A stretch of 64,000 nucleotides of DNA, from assembly GCA_030682375.1 (NCBI GenBank), contig JAUXOL010000022.1, positions 310,001-374,000 of the forward strand. Reading direction: 5' to 3'. Every line of letters starts with the position of its first letter. The stretch's first letter is position 1. Both the position numbers and the translations under genes were made by a program. Positions 47,585-55,703 of this stretch are shown piece after piece. This DNA comes from Gallionella sp. (GTDB lineage: Bacteria > Pseudomonadota > Gammaproteobacteria > Burkholderiales > Gallionellaceae). The notes under the pieces were generated by a model that saw only the letters and a program-made list of their open reading frames with translations, searched no databases and was not told the origin of the DNA.

Positions 47585-49707
47585 TAAGCCTCCTCAACCA
47601 GCGGCAACGAGATGTTGATCCGCGCCCCGCCATGTTCACCATTCTCGATCACGATATGTCCACCGTGTTCCTCGACGATCTTCTTCACGATCGCCAACCC
47701 CAGCCCGGTCCCCTTGGGCTTAGTCGTCATATAGGGCTCGAAAGCCCGCGCCAACACGCTCTGCGGAAAACCCGCACCGTTGTCCTCGACCTGCAGCAAT
47801 ATCTGGCCGCCCTGCGACTGCGTGCTCACCGCGATCTGCGACTGCGCCTGTCCCTGCAGCGCATCCTGCGCATTCAGCAGCAGGTTGTGGATGACCTGAC
47901 GCAATCGCGTCGCATCCCCGTTGACTTCGCTGCGCCCGGCTTCCAGCTTCAGCACGAGAGGTATGCTGTTCGCCTCATACAGCCCCAGCACCTCGCGTAT
48001 CAGCTGATGCATATCCAGCCGGGTCAACCGTAGCGCCGGGCCGCGCGCATAGTTGGCGAAATCGCTGACCATGTTCTTCATCGCGCCGACCTGGCTGACG
48101 ATGGTCTGCGTCGCGCGCTGCAGCAACTGCGCGTCGTGCTCGTCGAGCTTGTCGCTGAGCTTGTGCTGCAGACGTTCCGCCGACAACTGGATGGGCGTCA
48201 GCGGATTCTTGATCTCGTGCGCGAGCCTCCGCGCCACTTCGCCCCAGGCCGCCTGACGCTCGGCTTGCAGCAGATGGCTGATATCGTCGAACACCACCAC
48301 ATAACCGGCTTCGCCTCCTTGCGGCAACCGCGTGCCGCGCATCAGCAGGATCTGGTTGCCGTTCCTGCCCATGCGCTCTATCTGCCGCTGCCATTCGCCG
48401 TTGCCGGCCTTGTCGAACGCTTCGATGATGGTCAGGCAGAACGACGCCAGCAAGCTGTGCTTCTCGGCGATCTGCGCCAGCGACAACCGCTGCATCTCCT
48501 GCAGCGGCGCACCGAGGATCTGCGCCGCACTGGTGTTCGCCGAACGCAGATAGAACGCCTGGTCCAACGCCAGCACGCCGGACGACAGATGGGTCAGCAC
48601 GCTCTCCAGATATCCCCGCGCGCCTTCCACTTCGCGCTGCTGCTGTTCGCTGGCCTGCTTCGCCTCGTTCAGCTGCTTTGTCATCTGGTTGAACAAGCCG
48701 GTCAGCGCCCCCAGTTCGTCGCTGCTCTGGATCGGATACTGGCCGGTGAAGTCGCCCTGCGCCACCGCGCGAGTGCCTTCGGCCAGCGCCTCCAGCGAAG
48801 CGCCCAACCGCTCGCCGAGGAAGAACGCCATGGACACCGCCGTCAACAACACCACCAGCAACGACAGCGTCAGCGTGATCGCATAAAGCCGCTTCAGGCC
48901 GAGCCGGGACAGCGTCAATTCCTGATAGTCCCGATACACCGCCTGCACGGTCTCGGCATCGGCCTCGATCTGCTTGGGCACCGGCTGGGTGAACTGCAAT
49001 ACATAGCGGGCGCCGGGATAGGCATTGGAATTCACCACCGACAGCGCGCGCAGCGTCAGCCCCTTGTTCGGCAACGTATCGATCACCGAATGTTCGCCCT
49101 GTTCCAGCGTCTGGCGCAGCAGTTCGGCATCGGGCATATCCGGCATCAATGCGGTGCCAGCCGTCGAGAACGAGATCAGGTTGCCCTTGGCGGAAAACAG
49201 TGCGGCTTCTTGCGCCACCTTTTCGTCCACCAACTGATCCAGGGTGCGCTGATATTGCTCCGGTTGCTTCTCGGCCAGCAACAACGAGATGAACTGGGTC
49301 TTCTTCGTCAGTTCCTTCAAGCTATTGTCGAGACCGCTGCGCCCCAGGTTGAGGCCGGAGTCCAGCGCTTTCTCGACGCGCACGTCGAACCACGACTCGA
49401 TGCTCTTGCCCAGGAAGCCCACCGACACCACATACACCAGCACCCCCGGCAGCACCGCGATCAGCGTGAAGAACACCACCAACCGCAGCGCCAGCTTCGC
49501 GCCGAAGACCTTCTCCTTGAGCTTGGTGCGCAGGCGCTGGAGCTGGTAGCCGACCAGCCCCATCAAAGCCAGCGCGAACAGCCCGGTCAACCCGAGCAAC
49601 ACATAATAATTGGTGGAGAACACCTCGGTGTCGGCGCTGCTGCTGGAAAGCAGATACAGCAACACAGCGCCGATGGCGATGCTGACGAGATTCAGATGCC
49701 GCATCAT
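47584..49707 (-). CDS. ntrY: NtrY-type membrane sensor histidine kinase
   Basis: A 707-residue kinase with two N-terminal membrane spans close together, a third span (LALRLVVFFTLIAVLPGVLVYVV), a periplasmic sensor region of about 190 residues and a fourth span before a HAMP domain (FFLGERLGASLEALAEGTRAVAQGDF). Next come a PAS domain, the HisKA motif RRLAHEIKNPLTPIQLSAERL and a HATPase domain (LLLNAQDAL, DNGAGFP, GTGLGLAIVKKIVEEHGG). Such kinases respond to nitrogen or redox cues. GGAG precedes ATG-ATG at 49707; the stop of the upstream DUF4390 gene is four bases away. Confidence 0.9.
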   Translation of the reverse strand: MMRHLNLVSIAIGAVLLYLLSSSSADTEVFSTNYYVLLGLTGLFALALMGLVGYQLQRLRTKLKEKVFGAKLALRLVVFFTLIAVLPGVLVYVVSVGFLGKSIESWFDVRVEKALDSGLNLGRSGLDNSLKELTKKTQFISLLLAEKQPEQYQRTLDQLVDEKVAQEAALFSAKGNLISFSTAGTALMPDMPDAELLRQTLEQGEHSVIDTLPNKGLTLRALSVVNSNAYPGARYVLQFTQPVPKQIEADAETVQAVYRDYQELTLSRLGLKRLYAITLTLSLLVVLLTAVSMAFFLGERLGASLEALAEGTRAVAQGDFTGQYPIQSSDELGALTGLFNQMTKQLNEAKQASEQQQREVEGARGYLESVLTHLSSGVLALDQAFYLRSANTSAAQILGAPLQEMQRLSLAQIAEKHSLLASFCLTIIEAFDKAGNGEWQRQIERMGRNGNQILLMRGTRLPQGGEAGYVVVFDDISHLLQAERQAAWGEVARRLAHEIKNPLTPIQLSAERLQHKLSDKLDEHDAQLLQRATQTIVSQVGAMKNMVSDFANYARGPALRLTRLDMHQLIREVLGLYEANSIPLVLKLEAGRSEVNGDATRLRQVIHNLLLNAQDALQGQAQSQIAVSTQSQGGQILLQVEDNGAGFPQSVLARAFEPYMTTKPKGTGLGLAIVKKIVEEHGGHIVIENGEHGGARINISLPLVEEA

Positions 49708-49711
49708 CGCG

Positions 49712-50302
49712 TCACTCCGTCCGGTTCTCGCCCGTCGGTGCAACCGGGCGCACCACCCAGCGATACCAGTCCGAATCCAGCGTCCAGTCCTTGCCGGTCA
49801 GCGCGTTCACCTGCAGCAGCCTCGGCAATTGCCCGGCGTCCAGCCGCAGACGCGCGGCCGCGATGTAATTGCCGTCCTCGGCCAGCGCATCGGCCGGTAT
49901 CACGGTCGAACTCTGCCGGGACAAGAGACGCAGCACGCTTTCCAGCGTCGCGAAGTTCTGGAACAGCGCGCCGCGCGAAAGGCGGTACTGCCGGGTCAGC
50001 ACGTTGTAGGAAAGCTTGGTGACCTGTTCGCTGCGGAACACCTCGTCGTCCAGCCAATACCAGCGCGAACGCACGACCGAGAACTCGGCGACGAAATACA
50101 GCGGGATGCCGCGCGACAGCGCCTGCTGCACCACATAGGTCAGATTGACGTCGTAGTCCACCGAGAGCTGATAGCCCTCTTCGCCTGCGCGCAGCTCCGC
50201 CTTGCCGACCGACACGCCTTGGGCGTGGGCCGTTGCGATGCACAGCCAGGCGAGCAATACGCCCCGCAGCAGCAGGTCAAGCAGTCTTGTGCAGCAACGC
50301 AT
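49712..50302 (-). CDS. DUF4390 domain protein, exported
   Basis: A 196-residue protein with signal peptide (MRCCTRLLDLLLRGVLLAWLCIATAHAQ) and a DUF4390 domain (LSVDYDVNLTYVVQQALSRGIPLYFVAEFSVVRSRWYWLD... RQYRLSRGALFQNFATLESVLRLL). Function unknown. It regularly precedes ntrYX-like genes in betaproteobacteria, so a role tied to that sensor is possible. The ATG at 50302 lies within the 3' end of rsmB (26-base overlap), suggesting coupling; upstream ATGs in the same frame are alternatives. Confidence 0.82.
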   Translation of the reverse strand: MRCCTRLLDLLLRGVLLAWLCIATAHAQGVSVGKAELRAGEEGYQLSVDYDVNLTYVVQQALSRGIPLYFVAEFSVVRSRWYWLDDEVFRSEQVTKLSYNVLTRQYRLSRGALFQNFATLESVLRLLSRQSSTVIPADALAEDGNYIAAARLRLDAGQLPRLLQVNALTGKDWTLDSDWYRWVVRPVAPTGENRTE

Positions 50303-51545
50303 AAAAGAATCCGTCATGCTGGTCATCGGGCAGTAACTGTCCGTTATCGGGCAGGGTTAGCGGCAAGCGTCGCGCATCCGGCTGTTGCGCGAGGAATGCG
50401 GCGACCACCTGCTCGTTCTCCTGCCGGAATACCGAGCAGGTGGCATAGAGCAATTTACCATCTTGTTCCAGCAGCGGCCACAACGCTTGCAGGATATCCA
50501 GTTGCTGCTCCGCGAACCCGGCGATGTCGGCGCGGCGACGCAGCCACTTGATGTCCGGATGGCGGCGCACCACGCCGGAAGCGGAGCAGGGCACATCGGC
50601 GAGGATGCGCTGGAAAACTTTGCCGTCCCACCAGGATTCGGGTACGGCGGCATCTCCGGTCAGCAGTGTCGCCTCCAGTTTCAAGCGCTGCAGATTCTGC
50701 GCGACACGCTGCAGGCGCTGCTCATCCTTGTCCACCGCGACCATCTCAACCGCTGCGCTTTCGAGAATATGCGCGGTCTTGCCGCCCGGCGCGGCGCAGG
50801 CATCCAGCACACGCATGCCGTCATGCACATCCAGCAGCAACGCGGCATATTGCGCGCCAGCATCCTGCACCGAGGCCAGGCCGTCGAAGAAGCCAGGCAA
50901 CTTGTCCACGCCGACCGGTTTGTCCAGCTGCAGCGCATCGGGCGCGATGCGCTGTGCGGGAATTTCCTGTTGCTCCAGCAGAGCCGCATATTCTTCTACC
51001 GTGCCGCGCCTGCGGTTGACGCGCAGCGTCAGCGGCGGATGGCGGTTGCCCGCGTCCAGTATCGCCGCGCTGCGCTCGCCGTATTGCGCCTGCAGCTCGT
51101 CTATCCACCATTGCGGGTAATTGTATTTGCCTTCCGCGCGCTGTTTCGCCTGCTCCAGCAACGTATCGCGGCTGCGCAGGAAGTTGCGCAGGATCGCATT
51201 CACCAGGCCGCTGATCTTCGGATTCAGCATCTGGGCGGAGCGCACCGCATGATCGACCACCGCATGCTGTGCTGCCTTGCTGTATTCCAGTTGGTATAAC
51301 GCCACCAGCAACACATAGTAGATGCGCTGATCCGATAACGGCTTGTGCAACAGCAGTTCCAGTATGGCGCGCAGCTGGCCGTAGAAGCGAAGCGAGCCAT
51401 AACTCAGGTCTTGCAACGCGGCGCGTTGCTGAGGCGTCCATACCGATTTCCTGCGCAGCGACTCGTCCAGCACCTGGTTCAGGTTGCGGCCGTCCACCAG
51501 CACTTGTTGCACGATCTGGCCGGCGGCGAGTTGTATATGTTGCAT
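50277..51545 (-). CDS. rsmB: 16S rRNA (cytosine-967-C5)-methyltransferase
   Basis: A 422-residue RsmB/Sun protein: N-terminal NusB-like RNA-binding domain (about 1-140), then an AdoMet methyltransferase with VLDACAAPGGKTAHI and two Cys motifs, DVPCSASG and YATCSV, the second providing the nucleophile. The HPDIKW segment is typical. The start directly follows the fmt stop (TAA-ATG). Confidence 0.95.
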   Translation of the reverse strand: MQHIQLAAGQIVQQVLVDGRNLNQVLDESLRRKSVWTPQQRAALQDLSYGSLRFYGQLRAILELLLHKPLSDQRIYYVLLVALYQLEYSKAAQHAVVDHAVRSAQMLNPKISGLVNAILRNFLRSRDTLLEQAKQRAEGKYNYPQWWIDELQAQYGERSAAILDAGNRHPPLTLRVNRRRGTVEEYAALLEQQEIPAQRIAPDALQLDKPVGVDKLPGFFDGLASVQDAGAQYAALLLDVHDGMRVLDACAAPGGKTAHILESAAVEMVAVDKDEQRLQRVAQNLQRLKLEATLLTGDAAVPESWWDGKVFQRILADVPCSASGVVRRHPDIKWLRRRADIAGFAEQQLDILQALWPLLEQDGKLLYATCSVFRQENEQVVAAFLAQQPDARRLPLTLPDNGQLLPDDQHDGFFYALLHKTA

Positions 51546-52466
51546 TTAGCTTACCGAGAATTTGTCGCCGGCCCGGATAGGCACGGCCTGCAGGAATTGC
51601 GCGGCGGGCTGCGCCTTGCCGCCCGGTCGCTGCAGTACTTCCAGCCGCAGCGCATCCTTGCCGCAAGCGACCGTGATGCCCTGCTTGTCCGCCGTCAGCA
51701 CAGTACCCGGCTCGCCCTGTTGCGCGACCGGCGTCGCCTGCCAGACCTTGATGGCGGTATCGCCCAGAGTCGCATGGCATACGGGGAAGGGATTGAAGGC
51801 TCGCACCGCGAGACCGAGTTGCTGCGCATCCTGCGACCAGTCGATCTGCCCTTCGGCCTTCAACAGCTTGGAGGCATAAGTCGCCGCACCATCATCCTGC
51901 TTGACCGGAACCAGTTCCGGCAAGCAGCGCAAGGCCTCGACGATACTGGATGCGCCCAGCCCGGCCAGCTTGTCGTGCAGCGTCGCAGCGGTATCGTCCG
52001 ACTCGATAGTGCAGGCATGGCGCAGCAGCATATCGCCGGTGTCCAGCCCCGCATCCATCTGCATGATGGTGATACCGGTCTCGGCGTCGCCCGCGAGAAT
52101 CGCGCGCTGGATAGGCGCGGCGCCGCGCCAGCGCGGCAGCAGCGAGGCATGGATGTTCAGGCAGCCGAGTCGCGGCAGGTCCAGCACCGCCTGCGGCAGG
52201 ATCAGGCCATAGGCCGCGACCACCATCACGTCGGCATCGAGTGCGGCGATCTCGCGCTGCGCCTCTTCGGTCTTTAGCGAAACCGGCTGCTGCACCGGCA
52301 AGCCGTGCTGCAGCGCGAGCTGCTTGACCGGACTAGCGGTCAACTGCATGCCGCGCCCGGAAGGGCGATCCGGCTGGGTCAGCACCGCAACGATTTCGTG
52401 TTCTAGGAGCAGCGCGGCCAGCGCGCTGGCCGCGAATTGCGGCGTACCGGCGAAGATAATCTTCAT
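51546..52466 (-). CDS. fmt: Methionyl-tRNA formyltransferase
   Basis: A 306-residue enzyme that formylates initiator Met-tRNA using 10-formyl-THF. It begins [20 protein letters not shown], has the signature [18 protein letters not shown] and [16 protein letters not shown], and a C-terminal OB-like tRNA-binding domain (about 205-306). The start at 52466 overlaps the def stop by one base (TGATG). def-fmt-rsmB is a conserved translation/rRNA operon. Confidence 0.96.
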   Translation of the reverse strand: MKIIFAGTPQFAASALAALLLEHEIVAVLTQPDRPSGRGMQLTASPVKQLALQHGLPVQQPVSLKTEEAQREIAALDADVMVVAAYGLILPQAVLDLPRLGCLNIHASLLPRWRGAAPIQRAILAGDAETGITIMQMDAGLDTGDMLLRHACTIESDDTAATLHDKLAGLGASSIVEALRCLPELVPVKQDDGAATYASKLLKAEGQIDWSQDAQQLGLAVRAFNPFPVCHATLGDTAIKVWQATPVAQQGEPGTVLTADKQGITVACGKDALRLEVLQRPGGKAQPAAQFLQAVPIRAGDKFSVS

Positions 52467-52969
52467 CAGAGGATCTCGCGCATGCGCTTCTTCAGCTTCG
52501 AGCGTATGCGCGTCTGCTTGAGTTGCGACAAATGTTCGACGAACACCTTGCCGCGCAGATGGTCGGTCTCGTGCTGGATGCACACCGCGAGGAAGCCTTC
52601 CGCCTCCAGCGTGAACGGCTTACCGTTCTCGTCCAGCGCACGCACCGTCACCCGGTCGGCGCGCTTCACCGTCTCGTAGATGCCGGGGACCGACAGACAG
52701 CCTTCCTCGCTTTCCTCCTCGCCGTCGCTGACGACGATCTCGGGATTGATGAACACGCGCAACTGATCATGCGTCTCGGACACGTCCGCGATGAAGAGCT
52801 GCAGATGCACATCGACCTGCGTCGCCGCCAGCCCGACGCCGGGTGCGGCATACATAGTCTCGGCCATGTCGCGTATCAGTCTGCGCGTGTCATCCGTGAC
52901 CTGCTCGACCTTTTTTGCGACCTTGTGCAGGCGCTCGTCCGGATATTGCAGAATTTTCAGGATTGCCAT
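52466..52969 (-). CDS. def: Peptide deformylase
   Basis: A 167-residue type 1 PDF that removes the N-formyl group from nascent proteins. The three motifs are intact: [15 protein letters not shown] (Cys metal ligand) and QHETDHLRG (His ligands and catalytic Glu). It begins the operon running toward ntrX and is divergent from the LysM-dprA-smg-topA genes, an arrangement also seen in enterobacteria. Confidence 0.97.
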   Translation of the reverse strand: MAILKILQYPDERLHKVAKKVEQVTDDTRRLIRDMAETMYAAPGVGLAATQVDVHLQLFIADVSETHDQLRVFINPEIVVSDGEEESEEGCLSVPGIYETVKRADRVTVRALDENGKPFTLEAEGFLAVCIQHETDHLRGKVFVEHLSQLKQTRIRSKLKKRMREIL

Positions 52970-53081
52970 GAGTATCCCGTCGTTGCAGCTGAATTGCTTG
53001 CTTATTTAATGGTCTGGATGCAGAATTTAACGCAACGCAGCAACTTTGCGTACCTTATTAATTGACTCTGCCGGAGTTTTC

Positions 53082-54128
53082 ATGCGCAAGATTATATCGC
53101 TGATTTGCCTTTTGTTGCCTGTCTTGGCCTTTGCCGCCCAGCCCGACGATGCCCCCAAACTGCGCAGCGACGCTCCGGACAAGCATATCGTCGTCAAGGG
53201 CGACACCCTGTGGGATATTTCCGCCAAGTTCTTCCAGGACCCGTGGAAATGGCAATATATCTGGGGCATGAACAAGGACGCGATCAAGGACCCGCACTGG
53301 ATCTATCCCGGCGACGTGATTTATCTGGACCGCATCAACGGCACGTTGCGCATCGGCCAGCCGCCGTCCGCCTCCACCGCCTCTCCGGCCGACCTCAACG
53401 TGATCCGGCTTTCTCCCAGGACTCGCGAAGGACGCAGTTCGCATGACGCCGTGCCGACGATACCGGCCGATGCGATCGCACCCTTCCTGAGCCAGCCGCT
53501 GATCGTCGAGAACGGCACGCTGACGAATGCGCCTACGTTGATCGGCGCACGCGAAGGACGCGTGATGCTGGGCATGGGTGACACCGGCTTCGTCAAGGGC
53601 CTGCCTTCCGACAAGGGCAACAAGTGGCAGATGTTCCGCCCGGGCAAGACGCTGACCGATCCCGACACCAAGGAAGTCCTCGGCATCGAAGCCACCTATC
53701 TGGGTCGCGCCGAAGCGACGGACTTCGCCGAAGTCAGCACCGTCACGATCACCGAATCGGTGCAGGAGATCGGCATCAACGACCGCCTGGTCCTGCCGTC
53801 CGACGAGACCGTCAGCAGCTATCTTCCTCGCGCCCCGGAAGGCAATATCGCCGCGCGCGTCATCTCCGTCTATGGCGGCGTATCCCAAGGCGGGCAGAAC
53901 ACCGTGATCACCCTGAACAAGGGCAAGCGCGACGGCCTGGAAGTCGGCCATGTGCTGGCGCTGTACCACAAGGGCGAGAACGTAAAGCACGAGGGCAAGA
54001 GTTTCACGCTGCCGGACGAGCGCTACGGCCTGACTTTCGTGTTCCGCGTGTTCGACAAGGTCTCCTATGCGCTGGTGATGCAGACCCGTCTGCCGGTACA
54101 ACTGCTGGATCGCGCCCAAACCCCCTGA
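53082..54128 (+). CDS. LysM domain-containing exported protein
   Basis: A 348-residue protein with signal peptide MRKIISLICLLLPVLAFAAQ and one LysM module (about 35-85, HIVVKGDTLWDISAKFFQDPWKWQYIWGMN...IYPGDVIYL). The rest (about 100-345) is a beta-rich, uncharacterised region with VISVYGGVSQGGQNTVITLNKG and a C-terminal LTFVFRVFDKVSYALVM. It is expected in the periplasm bound to peptidoglycan. GGAG lies six bases before the ATG. It lies one base from dprA, a typical betaproteobacterial pair. Confidence 0.9.
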   Translation: MRKIISLICLLLPVLAFAAQPDDAPKLRSDAPDKHIVVKGDTLWDISAKFFQDPWKWQYIWGMNKDAIKDPHWIYPGDVIYLDRINGTLRIGQPPSASTASPADLNVIRLSPRTREGRSSHDAVPTIPADAIAPFLSQPLIVENGTLTNAPTLIGAREGRVMLGMGDTGFVKGLPSDKGNKWQMFRPGKTLTDPDTKEVLGIEATYLGRAEATDFAEVSTVTITESVQEIGINDRLVLPSDETVSSYLPRAPEGNIAARVISVYGGVSQGGQNTVITLNKGKRDGLEVGHVLALYHKGENVKHEGKSFTLPDERYGLTFVFRVFDKVSYALVMQTRLPVQLLDRAQTP

Positions 54129-54129
54129 A

Positions 54130-55212
54130 ATGCAGCCCGACCCCTCGCTCAAAGCCTGGCTGGCGCTCAGCCTGACCAAGGGCTTGGGCGGAGAGGGCGC
54201 ACGCGGCCTGCTCAGGGCATACGGTTCTCCAGAGGCGGTGTTCACCGCCTCTTCTTCATCCCTCAAGTCCTTTGTCAAACCGGAAGTCGCCGCAGAGATC
54301 TCGCGGGGCATCGCCGACGAACCCGTCGCACCCGCGCTGGCCTGGCTGGAGGACGGCAACAATCACATCGTCACGCTCGCCGACGCGGACTATCCGCAGG
54401 CATTGCTGAACATCCCCGATCCGCCGCTACTGCTCTATGTAAAAGGACGACTGGACTTGCTCAACCGGCCTGCGCTGGCGGTGGTCGGCAGCCGCAACGC
54501 GACCCCGCAGGGGCTCAACAACGCCGAGGCATTCTCCCGTACGCTCAGCGAGGCCGGGCTGTGCATCGTCAGCGGCCTGGCGCATGGCGTCGATGCCGCC
54601 GCGCATCGCGGCGCACTCAAAGGATCGGGCAGCAGCATCGCCGTGGTCGGCACCGGACTGGACAGGATCTATCCCGCAGCCAACCGCGATCTCGCTCATG
54701 CGCTCGCCACCGAGGGGACTATCGTTTCGGAATTCCCGCTGGGCACACCGCCGCTGGCCGCGAACTTCCCGCGGCGCAACCGCATCATCAGCGGCCTGGG
54801 CGTCGGCACGCTGGTCGTCGAAGCGAGCGTGCAAAGCGGCTCGCTGATCACCGCACGTCTCGCACTGGAGCAGGGCAGGGACGTGTTCGCGATCCCCGGC
54901 TCCATCCATGCTCCTCAAAGCAAGGGCTGCCACCGGCTGATCAAGCAGGGCGCCAAGCTGGTCGAAGCCGCGCAGGACATCCTGGAAGAGCTCGGCGTCC
55001 TGACGATGCCGACGGCCTCTGCCGAGGCGAGTGCCGCAACGGATAACGAGCCGGCCTTACTTATTCATATGGGCTTCGATCCGATCGACCTCGACACCCT
55101 GATTGCACTGAGCGGCTTGACGATGGCCGAGCTATCCGCCATGCTGTTGACGCTCGAGCTGGATGGGCGCATCAGTACCCTGCCCGGCGGGCTATACCAA
55201 AGATTAAATTAA
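54130..55212 (+). CDS. dprA: DNA processing protein DprA (Smf)
   Basis: A 360-residue DprA that loads RecA on incoming single-stranded DNA in transformation. It has an N-terminal SAM-like part, the central Rossmann-like domain with AVVGSRNATPQGL, SGLAHGVDAAAHRGAL, PRRNRIISGL and GSLITARLALEQGRDVFAIPGS, and a C-terminal winged helix (about 300-360). With comM at 4282 and the type IV pilus genes this suggests competence capacity, though the comEA/comEC uptake genes are not in the window. Confidence 0.96.
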   Translation: MQPDPSLKAWLALSLTKGLGGEGARGLLRAYGSPEAVFTASSSSLKSFVKPEVAAEISRGIADEPVAPALAWLEDGNNHIVTLADADYPQALLNIPDPPLLLYVKGRLDLLNRPALAVVGSRNATPQGLNNAEAFSRTLSEAGLCIVSGLAHGVDAAAHRGALKGSGSSIAVVGTGLDRIYPAANRDLAHALATEGTIVSEFPLGTPPLAANFPRRNRIISGLGVGTLVVEASVQSGSLITARLALEQGRDVFAIPGSIHAPQSKGCHRLIKQGAKLVEAAQDILEELGVLTMPTASAEASAATDNEPALLIHMGFDPIDLDTLIALSGLTMAELSAMLLTLELDGRISTLPGGLYQRLN

Positions 55213-55233
55213 AACAGAGCCTTAGCCCATATC

Positions 55234-55689
55234 ATGTTCGAAATCCTGATGTATCTGTTCGAAAGCTACTTCGACGCAGGCAGCTATCCGGAGCCGGATA
55301 AGTTGTCGCGCAAGCTGTCGGCCGCCGGTTTCGAGGAAGAAGAGATCAGCGACGCGCTGACCTGGCTGTCGGCGCTGCAACAACAGATCCCCGACGGCTA
55401 TCCGGCCAGTCTGCAGCATGCGGGCATCCGTCATTTCGCCGAACTGGAAAAGCAGCGCATCGGCGACGACGCGCGCCAGTTCCTGGTGTTCGCCGAACAG
55501 CAGCACATGATCTCCGCGGTCGAACGCGAAATGATCATAGACCGTGCGGTCGCACTGCAATACGAATACCTGGGCGTGGACAAACTCAAACTGATCATGC
55601 TGATGGTGCTGTGGAACCGCCATCAGGACCTGGACCCGCTGCTGGTCGAGGAACTGCTCTCGCCGCTCCAATCCACGCAACTACACTAA
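55234..55689 (+). CDS. smg: Smg family protein (DUF494)
   Basis: A 151-residue DUF494/Smg protein beginning MFEILMYLFESYFDAG, helical and acidic, with the family's FEEEEISDALTWLSAL and DKLKLIMLMVLWN segments. Its function is not known. It is conserved immediately downstream of dprA, as in enterobacteria, and is followed 14 bases later by topA. Confidence 0.92.
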   Translation: MFEILMYLFESYFDAGSYPEPDKLSRKLSAAGFEEEEISDALTWLSALQQQIPDGYPASLQHAGIRHFAELEKQRIGDDARQFLVFAEQQHMISAVEREMIIDRAVALQYEYLGVDKLKLIMLMVLWNRHQDLDPLLVEELLSPLQSTQLH

Positions 55690-55703
55690 TATAAGTATCG
55701 CGA

